A stretch of 19,398 nt of DNA from Acidobacteriota bacterium (GCA_011523485.1 WTGR01000127.1:1-19398); one strand, 5' to 3'. Shown: positions 6,619 to 15,180, numbered from the stretch's first letter. A program made the numbers and translations. The notes: generated by a model not told the origin, from the sequence alone.

Positions 6619-9600
6619 ATGACGACGCAGCAGAGCGCCGCCGCCAGCCTGTTGGACGAGACCCCCGCGGCCGGACCGCGTCAGGTCGGGGAACTGCTGT
6701 TCCGCGCGGCCCGGAGACTGCTCCGGACCCTGGAACGGGGGGAACGCATGGAACGCCGCGCCTTGTGCGAGGCGATGACCGCCGCCTTCGGGCTCTCCGA
6801 CGCCCGCGGCGGCTGGAGCTGGAAGGAGGCGTACGACGCCGCCGAGGGCGCGATGACGCTCTTCCTGCTCCGGTATGGACGCCGCATCCTCCGGAGCGGT
6901 CTCCGCGAGGGGCTCGGCTACGTCGAGCGGGCCGCACGCCTGGAGCCGCCGCACACCTACCGCTCGGAAGAGCAGATCCGGATGCAGCAGTTCTCCACCC
7001 CGCTGGGCCTGGCCTACGCGGTCGCCGCGGCCGCGCGGATCGAAGCCGGCGACCTGGTGCTCGAGCCCTCGGCCGGCACCGGAACCCTGGCCGTGATGGC
7101 CGCCTGGCGGCTGGAGCCGGAGCGGCAGGGGAGGCTGCTCCTCAACGAGCTCGCCCGCAACCGCGCCGACCTCCTCGATCGCCTCTTCCCCCAGGTCGCG
7201 GTCACGAGGCTCAACGGCGAGCACATCGGTCACCTGCTGGAGACCCAGCCGGGGGTGGTGGTCATGAACCCCCCGTTCTCGAGACGGGCGACCGGCGGGG
7301 CTCTCGACCCCGACGCCGATCTCAAGCACCTGCGATCCGCCTACCGCCTGCTGCGCCCCGGAGGGCGGCTCGTGGCCGTCACCTCCGCCCATTGCATCCC
7401 CGATGGCGAGCGGTGGCGCCGGGCCTGCCACGCCGAATCGCTGCAGCCGATCATCCGTTTCACCGCCGAGGTGGGCGGCCAGGTGTACGCGGCCCGGGGA
7501 ACGCGCTTCGCGTCCCGCCTGACCGTGGTCGACAAGCCGACGGGCCGCGGAGAACAGCCCGACTCGGCGGTCGACACGCACGCTTGTGCCGACACCGCCG
7601 CCGACCTGCTGGAGCTCGTGACCGAGCGCGTGCCGCACCGGCTCGCGCTGCAGGCGCCGGCGCGCAGGCGCCGCAAGGCGGCCGAGCCGATCCGGCCGGC
7701 CCGCAGGACGAAGACGCTCACGCTCGTCGAGCACAACTGGGGCCCGGTCGAGCGGCTCAAGTACGAGCCGGTGCATCACGACGAGCAGGCGTGCGCGGAG
7801 GCAGACGACGCCGGACCGTACGCGCCCTGGAGGCCGGAGACGATCCGGGTTCGCGACGCCTTCGACCACCCGACCGCGCTCGTACAGACGCAGGCGATGG
7901 CGGCCGTGCGCCATCCGGCGCCGAAGTACCAGCCGACGCTGCCGTCGGCCATCCTCCGTCAGGGCCGGCTGTCGGCCGCACAGCTCGAGAGCGTGGCGCT
8001 GGCCGGCGAGGCGCACGAGCAGCACCTGCCGGCCTGGCACCTGGTCAGCCGCACCTGGGAGCGGAGCGTCCGCGTGGACGTGGACGGCGAGCCGAGTCCG
8101 GCGGCGATCGCTCACGCCCAGCAGGAGAACCCCGGCGAGCACTTCGAGCAAGCCCCGGTACGGTTCCGCCAGGCGTGGATGCTGGGCGACGGCACCGGCT
8201 GCGGCAAGGGCCGGCAGGTGGCCGCCATCATCGCCGGGCACTGGCTGCAGGGCCGGCGGCGCGCACTGTGGCTGTCGCAGTCCGACAAGCTGATCGAGGA
8301 CGCCCGCCGCGACTGGGCCGCGGTCGGCGGCAGCGAGGCCGACGTCGTCCCGATCCGGCGCATCAAGCAGGGCCAGCCGATCCGGCTCGCCCAGGGGGTG
8401 CTCTTCTCGACCTACGCGTCGCTGCGCACCGCCGAGCGCCAGGGGCGCAAGGCTCGCCTCGACCAGATCATCGAGTGGCTCGCCGGCGGCGCCACCGAGC
8501 AGGCGCGCCACGCCTACGACGGCGTCGTCGTCTTCGACGAAGCCCACGCAATGGCCAACGCGGCCGGCAAGAAAGGCGCGCGGGGCGACGTGCTCCCGTC
8601 GCAACAGGGCCTCGCCGGGCTCCGACTGCAGAACGCGTTGCCCGGCGCGCGCGTCGTCTACGTCTCGGCCACCGGGGCGTCGACCGTCCATGGCCTGGCC
8701 TACGCCAAGCGCCTCGGGCTGTGGGCGACGGCGCTGACGCCGTTCGCCACGCGCGAGCACTTCGTCGAGGCGATGGAACGGGGCGGGGTGGCGGCCCTGG
8801 AAGTGGTCGCCCGGGATCTGAAGGCGCTGGGCCTGTACCAGGCGCGCGCCCTGGCCTACGACGGCGTCGAGATCGACATGCTGCGGCACGCGCTGACCGG
8901 CGAGCAGCGCGCCATCTACGACGAGTACGCCCACGCGTTCCAGATCATCCACGACCACCTGGACGAGGCGCTGGAGCTGACCGGCGTCAACGGCGACGAC
9001 GGCGGCGGCGACCGCGCGGCCCGCGCCGCCGCGCTGTCGGCCTTCGAAGGCGCCAAGCAGCGGTTCTTCAACCACCTGCTCACGGCCATGAAGACGCCCA
9101 CGCTGATCCGCTCGGTCGAGCGCGACATCGCCGAGGGGCGCGCCGCCGTCATCCAGATCGTCTCGACCGGCGAGGCGCTGATGGAGCGGCGGATCGAGCA
9201 GATCCCGGTCAGCGAGTGGGACGACCTGTCGATCGACATGACCCCGCGCGAGTACGTCCTCGACTACCTGCGCCGCGCGTTCCCGCTCGACCTGTACGAG
9301 GAGTACGCCGACGAGGAGGGGAACATCCGCAGCCGCAAGGTGCTCGATCCCGACGGCAACCCGGTGCAGTCGCAGATCGCCGTCCGCATGCGCGACGAGC
9401 TGATCGAGCGGCTCGGCGCGATGCCGCCCGTCCCGGCCGCCCTCGACCAGATGATCCATCACTTCGGCGCCGAGCGCGTCGCCGAGATCACGGGCCGTGC
9501 CCGCCGCGTCGTGCGCGTCGCCGACCACGAGGGAGAGCGCCTGGCCGTGCGCACGCGGCCGGACTCCGCCAACCTGAGCGAGGCCCAGGAGTTCATGGCC

Positions 9601-11103
9601 GGCAAGAAGCTGATCCTCGTCTTCTCGGGAGCCGGCGGGACGGGGCGCAGCTACCACGCCGACGCCGGCTGCGGAAACCGCAGACGCCGCGTTCACTACC
9701 TGCTGGAAGCCGGATGGCGCGCCGACCAGGCCATCCAGGGACTGGGCCGCTCGCACCGCACGCACCAGGTGTCGGCTCCCGTCTTCCGGCCTGTGACCAC
9801 CGACGTGAAGGCCGAGCGCCGGTTCATCTCCACCATCGCCAAGCGCCTCGACGCGCTCGGCGCCATCACCCGCGGCCAGCGCAACGCGCAGACGGCCATG
9901 GGCGACGACGACCGCGCCCTCTTCCACGCGAGCGACAACTTCGAGTCCGTCTACGCGCACAAGGCGCTCCGCCAGTTCTACTACGACCTGGTGGGGAACC
10001 GCATCGACGGGTGGTCCGAAGAGCGGTTCCACCGCGCCACCGGCCTGGCGCTCGCCACCGACGGCGGCAAGGAGCTGAAGCACGACACGCCGCCGATGCC
10101 GACCTTCCTGAACCGGCTGCTGGCGCTGCCGATCGACGTCCAGAACGAGCTGTTCGAGCACCTGGAGGAGCTGATCGAAGGCAACCTCGAGCAGGCCATC
10201 GAGAGCGGCACCTACAACCAGGGCGTCGAGGACGTCGACGCCGACGAGATCGAGCTGACCAACACTGAGATGCTCGCCACCCACGAACGAACGGGAGCGA
10301 CGACCCGCATAGCCGAGCTCGTCTGCCGCAAGCGGACGCGGCCGCTGCAGCCGGAAGCGGCCATCGGCAAGGCGCGCAAGGCGGCCGGGCAGCGCGGCCG
10401 CGCCGACGAGGTGCGACTCGTTGCGCGCAAGCTCCCTGGAAAGGACCCGGAAGCAGCCGTCGTGGCGCCGGCGCCGTCCTGGCTCCTCGACAACGGCGGC
10501 ATCCAGCCGCGCGTGCGGCTCCTGCAGCCCGACAGCCAGCGCACCCAGGCCAAGCACCTCTTCGAGGAGGACGGCTGGGGGGCAACCGCGGCCGCTGCCT
10601 GGACCTCCGTCTGGGAAGAGCAGATGAAGCGCGTGCCCATGCACATCGAGACGCGCATCTGGCTCGTCACGGGCCTGTTGCTCCCGTACTGGAACCGCCT
10701 GCAGACCGAGGACATGAAGATCCGCCGCGCCGTGACCCGCGACGGCCGGCGGCTCGTCGGACGCCTCGTGAGCCTCGCCGAGGTCAATGCCGTGCGCGTC
10801 GCCTTCGGCCTCGAGGGACGGATCCGCATCTCGGCGGCCGAGATGTGGAAGATGCTGACCGAGACGAAGAGCAAGGTGCCGCTCAGCGAGGGAAAGCGGC
10901 TCGTCTGCCGGCGCGTGATGGGCCAGCCGCGCGTCGAGATCCACGGCGTCGACTACCGTACGCTCGCCGACCTGAAGCGCCGCGGCTGCAAGACCGAGGT
11001 CATCGCCTACGAGACCCGGGTCTTCGTGCCCGACCAGGCAGTCCTCGAACGGGTCCTCGATCGGTATGCTCCCGACGGCGCCGAACCGTCGGCGCAGGGC
11101 TGA
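6619..11103 (+). CDS. N6-adenine methyltransferase-SNO helicase fusion
   Basis: This 1494-aa protein starts at ATG 6619, with GAGGGA at 6601-6606. An upstream extension of the same frame overlaps the previous gene and is rejected. N-terminal part: a class I DNA methyltransferase with FSTP near residue 120, motif I (LEPSAGTGTL, about 148-157) and catalytic motif NPPF (217-220), typical of N6-adenine enzymes. Central and C-terminal part: a superfamily 2 helicase of the Strawberry-notch type with Walker A GDGTGCGKGRQ (523-533), DEAH (640-643), SAT (683-685), a conserved FSGAGGTGRSYHAD stretch (about 1005-1018) and motif VI QGLGRSHRTHQ (1040-1050). Family-like C-terminal sequence follows. All key catalytic residues are intact. 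Phage P1 DarB combines the same two activities and protects DNA against type I restriction. SNO proteins of this kind are common on plasmids and integrative elements. An antirestriction or DNA-modification role is a reasonable inference. Confidence 0.93.
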   Translation: MTTQQSAAASLLDETPAAGPRQVGELLFRAARRLLRTLERGERMERRALCEAMTAAFGLSDARGGWSWKEAYDAAEGAMTLFLLRYGRRILRSGLREGLGYVERAARLEPPHTYRSEEQIRMQQFSTPLGLAYAVAAAARIEAGDLVLEPSAGTGTLAVMAAWRLEPERQGRLLLNELARNRADLLDRLFPQVAVTRLNGEHIGHLLETQPGVVVMNPPFSRRATGGALDPDADLKHLRSAYRLLRPGGRLVAVTSAHCIPDGERWRRACHAESLQPIIRFTAEVGGQVYAARGTRFASRLTVVDKPTGRGEQPDSAVDTHACADTAADLLELVTERVPHRLALQAPARRRRKAAEPIRPARRTKTLTLVEHNWGPVERLKYEPVHHDEQACAEADDAGPYAPWRPETIRVRDAFDHPTALVQTQAMAAVRHPAPKYQPTLPSAILRQGRLSAAQLESVALAGEAHEQHLPAWHLVSRTWERSVRVDVDGEPSPAAIAHAQQENPGEHFEQAPVRFRQAWMLGDGTGCGKGRQVAAIIAGHWLQGRRRALWLSQSDKLIEDARRDWAAVGGSEADVVPIRRIKQGQPIRLAQGVLFSTYASLRTAERQGRKARLDQIIEWLAGGATEQARHAYDGVVVFDEAHAMANAAGKKGARGDVLPSQQGLAGLRLQNALPGARVVYVSATGASTVHGLAYAKRLGLWATALTPFATREHFVEAMERGGVAALEVVARDLKALGLYQARALAYDGVEIDMLRHALTGEQRAIYDEYAHAFQIIHDHLDEALELTGVNGDDGGGDRAARAAALSAFEGAKQRFFNHLLTAMKTPTLIRSVERDIAEGRAAVIQIVSTGEALMERRIEQIPVSEWDDLSIDMTPREYVLDYLRRAFPLDLYEEYADEEGNIRSRKVLDPDGNPVQSQIAVRMRDELIERLGAMPPVPAALDQMIHHFGAERVAEITGRARRVVRVADHEGERLAVRTRPDSANLSEAQEFMAGKKLILVFSGAGGTGRSYHADAGCGNRRRRVHYLLEAGWRADQAIQGLGRSHRTHQVSAPVFRPVTTDVKAERRFISTIAKRLDALGAITRGQRNAQTAMGDDDRALFHASDNFESVYAHKALRQFYYDLVGNRIDGWSEERFHRATGLALATDGGKELKHDTPPMPTFLNRLLALPIDVQNELFEHLEELIEGNLEQAIESGTYNQGVEDVDADEIELTNTEMLATHERTGATTRIAELVCRKRTRPLQPEAAIGKARKAAGQRGRADEVRLVARKLPGKDPEAAVVAPAPSWLLDNGGIQPRVRLLQPDSQRTQAKHLFEEDGWGATAAAAWTSVWEEQMKRVPMHIETRIWLVTGLLLPYWNRLQTEDMKIRRAVTRDGRRLVGRLVSLAEVNAVRVAFGLEGRIRISAAEMWKMLTETKSKVPLSEGKRLVCRRVMGQPRVEIHGVDYRTLADLKRRGCKTEVIAYETRVFVPDQAVLERVLDRYAPDGAEPSAQG

Positions 11104-11142
11104 CGGCGACTGGCGGCCGGAGCCGCACCGAGGGAGGACCGG

Positions 11143-11439
11143 ATGTTCCACATCGTCTTCGGGGAAGGAACCCGCGGGATCAGGGAGGCGATCGCCCCGG
11201 CCAACATCGAACAGATAGGGCCGCAGGCATTCGCCTTCGACGACGACCTCGACGAAGACAGGGAGAGCTTCGAGAGCACCGTCAAGAACCTGCAGAAGAA
11301 GCTCAAGGGCGACTTCGTCGTCATCACCCCCCAGTACTGGGGCGGACGCGGCAGCAAGGCGCTGGCCGAGAAGATGGCGGGTTGGTTCGCCAATGCCGAC
11401 GGCATCGAGTTCAACGCTGGCGAGGAGAAAGCGGGTTGA
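11143..11439 (+). CDS. Acidic small orphan protein (98 aa)
   Basis: The family is not recognised. The start is ATG 11143, with AGGGAGG at 11131-11137, five bases upstream and well placed. Residues about 30-45 are strongly acidic (FDDDLDEDRESFEST). A basic amphipathic helix follows (VKNLQKKLKGD), then a segment with strand-like and glycine-rich character (FVVITPQYWGGRGSKAL), and a C-terminal helix. It lies 39 nt after the SNO gene and is probably the last gene of the cassette transcript. The context AGGGAGGACCG ATG-proximal is shared with the gene at 6224 (GGGAGGACCG at 6208-6217), which supports common expression design. The function is unknown. Confidence 0.7.
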   Translation: MFHIVFGEGTRGIREAIAPANIEQIGPQAFAFDDDLDEDRESFESTVKNLQKKLKGDFVVITPQYWGGRGSKALAEKMAGWFANADGIEFNAGEEKAG

Positions 11440-11496
11440 CGAGCACGTTCGAACAGGAGGGTCCGGACCGAGTCGAGCCACCGCCGCGACCCGCGG

Positions 11497-11658
11497 TTGA
11501 TCCTGGCCGGAGGGGGCTCCCCGGCCGACATCATGACCGCCAGCCTGCGGCTGGACGCGGTGCTGGAGCCCGAACCCGACCGGCACTGGCTGACCCCGAT
11601 GCGGCGGCACAGGGTAGGACGACAGCTCTACGTTGACAGCCAGGCGAACGAAAACTAG
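11497..11658 (+). CDS. Doubtful short ORF or gene remnant (about 53 aa)
   Basis: This frame is in phase with the preceding gene and is read from a TTG at 11497 (or the ATG at 11533, giving 41 aa) to the TAG at 11656-11658. The peptide LDAVLEPEPDRHWLTPMRRH has normal composition, and its end (RRHRVGRQLYVDSQ) faintly resembles the wing of excisionase-like DNA-binding proteins. An AGGAGG at 11455-11460 has no start codon at suitable distance, which suggests the original start has been lost. It may be a decayed small regulator. Confidence 0.28.
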   Translation: MILAGGGSPADIMTASLRLDAVLEPEPDRHWLTPMRRHRVGRQLYVDSQANEN

Positions 11659-11676
11659 CGTACAGAGAGGAAGAAC

Positions 11677-11931
11677 ATGGAGAGCCCTGGAATCATCCCG
11701 ATAGTGCTGACCGGCATGGGCATGGTCGCAGCAGTACTGCTGGGCGTGTGGGGGATCGTGGCACGGTACGACGACCGGGTGCGAAACCGGATGGATGCGC
11801 TCCGAGACCGGATCGACGCCCAGGGGAAAGAAACGGCCGAGCAGCTTGGGCAGCTCCGGGAACGAATGGCCAAGCTCGAAGGACTGCTGGAAGGCCTCCG
11901 GGAAGCAATCACGGGACAACGGGCCGCATAG
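11677..11931 (+). CDS. Small membrane-anchored coiled-coil protein
   Basis: This 84-aa protein starts at ATG 11677 with GAGAGGAAG (11665-11673) upstream. Residues about 6-28 form one hydrophobic transmembrane helix (IIPIVLTGMGMVAAVLLGVW). A continuous charged heptad-like helix follows (about 31-79: DDRVRNRMDALRDRIDAQ, then LRERMAKLEGLLEGLREAI), predicted as a coiled coil on the cytoplasmic side. Short proteins with this one-helix plus coiled-coil layout are frequent in bacterial genomes and mobile elements. They generally lack an assigned function. It could anchor a partner to the inner membrane or be a small phage-type accessory protein. The coding call is good and the role is unknown. Confidence 0.75.
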   Translation: MESPGIIPIVLTGMGMVAAVLLGVWGIVARYDDRVRNRMDALRDRIDAQGKETAEQLGQLRERMAKLEGLLEGLREAITGQRAA

Positions 11932-12091
11932 GCCGGGCAATCAATACCCACCCACCGCCAAGACCTCGTACTCGCACACCGGATTGTGCGTCGGCACGAG
12001 GAGTCACTACCGGCGGCGACCCGAGCGTCGAGCACGCAAAATCACACCGCCGCCCGACGACAGCGGCCATCCGCAACGACGAAACCACAAC

Positions 12092-12379
12092 GTGACACCC
12101 CCGACCCTCGTCGACCCGTACCGCAACGCGCGGCGCTTCGTCGAACTGCTCATTGACGAGATGGTGAAGACCGCGGGACGCGGCGTGCTCAGGCCGTCGC
12201 TGGAGCGGGAGTACGTGGCGCGGCAACTGCCACCCGCCGACGCCCGAAAGCTGCGGGCCGGACCTGGGTCGGAGCTCGTCTACGAAACGGGGGAGCGCGC
12301 GACCATCGTCTGGGCGACCGGCGTGCGTGAGTGCGTCTGGGTCCCGGCCGATGCAAACGGGGCGGCACCCGAGCAATGA
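12092..12379 (+). CDS. Small orphan protein (95 aa, GTG start)
   Basis: The family is not recognised. The frame is open further upstream, but regular codon use starts about at the GTG at 12092. No ribosome-binding site is evident there, so the true start is uncertain (an in-frame ATG occurs at residue 24). The first helix (YRNARRFVELLIDEMVKTAG) is followed by a basic helix, then a short beta-rich C-terminal domain (ELVYETGERATIVWATGV, then RECVWVPADA). It could be a small DNA- or protein-binding accessory factor. The composition matches the cassette genes. The next stretch to 12701 holds no clear gene. Confidence 0.55.
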   Translation: MTPPTLVDPYRNARRFVELLIDEMVKTAGRGVLRPSLEREYVARQLPPADARKLRAGPGSELVYETGERATIVWATGVRECVWVPADANGAAPEQ

Positions 12380-12701
12380 AGAGAACGCCACGGAACCGAC
12401 GCCCTCCCCACGGCGTCCGCGCCCGCGCTCCTCGCACAGATCACGCCCGCCCGTCCTACGTCGCATCGGCCCCACGGCCCTGCGAAGCACCACCCGGCTG
12501 CTCCACGCGATCGCGGACACGGCCACGACGACCGCCCCGGTAGAGAACCGGAACTTCCTGGGCAGCTCATCGAGGCCGTCCCCGCACCCTCGAGAGCCGC
12601 CACCGAGACGTGCCGGAATTGCACTGATCCATTCGAGGGGCTCTTCGCTTCGAGACTCGCCCCTCGGCGCAACCGAACCCGACCCCGCGACGGAGACCGA
12701 C
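12380..12701. other. Gene-poor spacer
   Basis: The 320 bases between two small genes are open in two frames, but the predicted peptides are Arg/Pro/Ser-rich and lack motifs. A frame starting at the ATG at 12376 overlaps the end of the previous gene and looks like translated non-coding DNA. No clear hairpin, repeat or promoter was recognised. Confidence 0.45.
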
Positions 12702-13127
12702 ATGACAAGGACATGGCCGAAGCACCGAGCCGAATTTCCGGCGATGGGGGAGCACATCGCCGACACAGGCATCGAGGCGATGCAATGGGCCGAGGCCCCG
12801 CCCGAGAGCATCGTTGAAGCAGAGGAACTGCTCCGCCAGCTCGAGCGCGACCAGTGGGGGGCACTGCCGCGAGACCGGTGGGGAGAGCCGACCGAACATC
12901 CTTCCAACAAGCGCATCCTGGAGCAGGTAGCCAATCTGGTGCGCGAGGCCATCGGTTTCGCCCTGCTGGGCGTCGACCCGCGAACCTGGTGCATGGGACC
13001 GCCCTGCATCCAGGACGGCATCGTCGACGGCGAGTCGATCGAAGAGGCGGGCTTCCAGGTCGAGATCAACGACCACGGCAACGTCACCGTGATCTCGGGC
13101 GACGACGTCGTGTGGAGCTGTGTCTGA
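12702..13127 (+). CDS. Plasmid-type hypothetical protein (141 aa)
   Basis: ATG 12702 is used, with GGAG at 12692-12695. The same frame is open for 125 codons upstream, but that part has non-coding composition. The protein is mostly helical (about 15-90: AMGEHIADTGIEAMQWAEAP, then EAEELLRQLERDQWG). It then has a Cys-containing stretch (WCMGPPCIQDG) and ends in a short beta-rich tail (NDHGNVTVISGDDVVWSCV). Tails of the form DHGNVT...VW are often seen in hypothetical proteins of plasmids and integrated elements. This supports accessory origin but gives no function. The composition is acidic, with an estimated net negative charge. Confidence 0.7.
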   Translation: MTRTWPKHRAEFPAMGEHIADTGIEAMQWAEAPPESIVEAEELLRQLERDQWGALPRDRWGEPTEHPSNKRILEQVANLVREAIGFALLGVDPRTWCMGPPCIQDGIVDGESIEEAGFQVEINDHGNVTVISGDDVVWSCV

Positions 13128-13235
13128 CGACGCAGACAAGCGCTCCGACAGACCCATACTTCGGGTGAAGGGGCGGTTCCGACCCCGGCGAACGCGATTC
13201 CGGCATCAACGAACGCCGCCTCACGCACCAATTCA

Positions 13236-13700
13236 ATGAAGCTGACCGAAGCGAAGCCGGGAGATCGGCTGCAGCACAAGGGCCGCCGCGTGGAGATCTT
13301 CGACCACGGAACCGAGCGCCACAACGGCAGGCTGCGGCGCTGGGTCGACTACAGCGACCTGGACGAGCACGACCAGCGCGCCGGCCAGGTCATGCGCGCC
13401 GCGGCCGGCGACGACGAGCCCACCGGCTGGCGCCGCGTGCTCGCAGGCGCCAAACCGGACTTCGAGCTCGACTTGCGGAACGACCGGATCGTCGTGACGC
13501 CGACGACCGCCAGAGGCAGGGACTACTGCCGCCACCGGTTCGGACACCGCGGCGAGACGACCATCGCCGCCGAACGTGCGCCCGACATCATCGAGCATAT
13601 GGCCCGCGCCGGACTGCGGCCCTACAGCGGGAATCTGCTCGCCTTGTTCCTGGCCGGCAAGGCCATCCAGCAAATCCAGCGGAACGAACGCGAGCAGTAG
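13236..13700 (+). CDS. Orphan protein (154 aa)
   Basis: The family is not recognised. The ATG at 13236 gives a plausible N-terminus (MKLTEAKPGDRL), although no good Shine-Dalgarno precedes it. The N-terminal half is beta-rich and may form a small barrel-like fold (KGRRVEIFDHGTERHNGRL). The middle is charged, and the C-terminus is helical (APDIIEHMARAGLRPYSGNL, then LFLAGKAIQQIQRNE). Codon use is regular to the stop. It stands alone between spacers of about 100 and 270 nt, so it may have its own promoter. No catalytic motif was recognised. Confidence 0.72.
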   Translation: MKLTEAKPGDRLQHKGRRVEIFDHGTERHNGRLRRWVDYSDLDEHDQRAGQVMRAAAGDDEPTGWRRVLAGAKPDFELDLRNDRIVVTPTTARGRDYCRHRFGHRGETTIAAERAPDIIEHMARAGLRPYSGNLLALFLAGKAIQQIQRNEREQ

Positions 13701-13759
13701 CGGCAGCGAAGAACTGCCCGATCCGGCCTGGGTCGCCTCGCCCGGTATCGCTCTCGTTC

Positions 13760-13799
13760 CCTCTTCGGCAGAACGACCTCTTCGGAAACCTGCAGAACG
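13760..13799. repeat. Imperfect direct repeat upstream of the activator gene
   Basis: CCTCTTCGG occurs at 13760-13768 and 13777-13785, and each copy is followed by GCAGAACG (13767-13774 and, with a few extra bases, near 13792-13799). The unit lies about 180-210 bp before the sigma-54 activator start codon. It could be a tandem protein-binding site, for instance for autoregulation, or a small chance duplication. Confidence 0.3.
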
Positions 13800-13968
13800 T
13801 ATGCAGCCTGTGGGCCGCCCTGCCGGCCTGCTTGCATCCCGGCCTGAAGGGTGCGGCGCGTTCAGCGCGGGCTGCATCCGCAAATCGCGATACGCGCCTG
13901 TGCGCCCACCTGCCGAAACGGGTCGGCGCACGACGGAACTGACACGGTGATTCATCGGAGGTGGACGG

Positions 13969-15180
13969 ATGAGCGAACGATACGGCGCCGACTTGCACGA
14001 TCAGCCCTCTCGCGGCGTTCCGCCTCGAAATGGAGTGAACTGGCGCGACGCCTGCCAGCCGGCGCCCGGACGGGCGACCGACCGGTCGCGCGGCGTGGCC
14101 CGGCTCGTCGGAGACAGCCGGCCGATGCGCGAGCTGAAGGCTCGGATCCGGCGGTTGGCGGCCTCCCCGTTCCCGGTGGTCATCCACGGGGAGTCGGGCA
14201 CCGGCAAGGAGGTGATCGCCCGGGCAATCCACGAAGAGGGTCCCCGCGGACACGCGGTCTTCGTCCCCGTCAACTGCGCGGTCCTCGGCGACGAGCTGTT
14301 CGAGTCCGAGCTGTTCGGCCACGCCAAGGGAGCGTTCACCAGCGCCTCGCGGGACCGCAAGGGCCTGCTGGAGCTGTCGTCGGGCGGCACCGTCTTCCTC
14401 GACGAGGTCGCGGAACTCTCACCCGGTGCCCAGGCGAAGCTGCTGCGCGTGCTGCAGGACGGCGAGGTCCGCCGGCTCGGCGAGAACCGCACCCAGCGGT
14501 TGGATCTGCGCGTCGTCGCCGCCACCAACACGGCGCTCGACGACGAGGCGGCGGCGGGCCGCTTCCGAAGGGATCTGCTGTATCGCCTGAAGGTCCTCGA
14601 GCTCACCGTGCCCCCGTTGCGCGACCGGACGCCCGACATCGCGCAGCTCACCGCCCACTACTGGGACAACATGAGCGCGGCCGCGGGGAGCCGCGCGAGC
14701 CTGGCGCGCGAGACGGTGACCGCGCTGGCCGCGCATCCGTGGCCGGGCAACGTCCGGGAGCTGCAGAACGTGCTGGCCAACCTGACTGTCACCGGGCCGC
14801 TCGAGGGCGCGGTCGGCCCGGACGTGCTACCCGCCGCCATCCAGCGGGAAGTCGCTGCCGAGCGCCGGCCGACGCTCGCCCAGGCGCGCGAGGAACTCGA
14901 ACGCGCCATGGTAAGAGACGCGCTCGGACGCCATGCCGGCATCTCCGGCGCCGCCGGCGAGCTGGGCATCACGCGCCAAGGGCTGTCCAAGCTGATGGTG
15001 CGCCTACGGGTCGACCGACTCGATCCGAGCCGCCAGCGGCCAGAATCCGCTCCCTGCCCTGCGATCCCGCATGGCCCGTCGGAACCGTCGCCGCCGAGGA
15101 AAGCCCGTTGGCGAAACCCTTCCCGGAAGCCGGCGCCGGCGCCGTGCCCTAGCTTGGGCCCCTGCGGCCTCGACACTTGA
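13969..15180 (+). CDS. Sigma-54-dependent activator without sensor domain
   Basis: This 403-aa protein starts at ATG 13969 with a strong GGAGGTGG (13957-13964). After about 45 disordered residues comes a complete AAA+ sigma-54 activator domain: LVGDSRPMREL entry motif, Walker A GESGTGKE (74-81), the sigma-54 contact loop GAFTSA (121-126; consensus GAFTGA), Walker B VFLDE (142-146), sensor and arginine-finger region (RFRRDLLYRL) and PWPGNVREL. A FIS-type helix-turn-helix follows (about 324-348, GISGAAGELGITRQGLSKLM). A Pro/Ser/Arg-rich tail of about 55 residues ends the protein, which is unusual after the HTH. No receiver, GAF or PAS domain is present, so control must come from expression, a partner protein or DNA. 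The likely role is activating sigma-54 promoters, perhaps of the element. The targets are not evident here. Confidence 0.9.
   Translation: MSERYGADLHDQPSRGVPPRNGVNWRDACQPAPGRATDRSRGVARLVGDSRPMRELKARIRRLAASPFPVVIHGESGTGKEVIARAIHEEGPRGHAVFVPVNCAVLGDELFESELFGHAKGAFTSASRDRKGLLELSSGGTVFLDEVAELSPGAQAKLLRVLQDGEVRRLGENRTQRLDLRVVAATNTALDDEAAAGRFRRDLLYRLKVLELTVPPLRDRTPDIAQLTAHYWDNMSAAAGSRASLARETVTALAAHPWPGNVRELQNVLANLTVTGPLEGAVGPDVLPAAIQREVAAERRPTLAQAREELERAMVRDALGRHAGISGAAGELGITRQGLSKLMVRLRVDRLDPSRQRPESAPCPAIPHGPSEPSPPRKARWRNPSRKPAPAPCPSLGPCGLDT

Noticed and set aside
6562..11940. A 1792-codon open frame on the minus strand opposite the SNO gene
   Set aside because: It is a shadow of high-GC codon bias: the product is Arg/Gly/Leu/Val-rich without motifs, whereas the + strand frame has complete methyltransferase and helicase motifs.
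14041..14056. A match to the sigma-54 -24/-12 pattern (TGGCGC-N5-CTGCC)
   Set aside because: It lies inside the activator's own coding sequence with no gene start suitably downstream, and such matches are common in GC-rich DNA.
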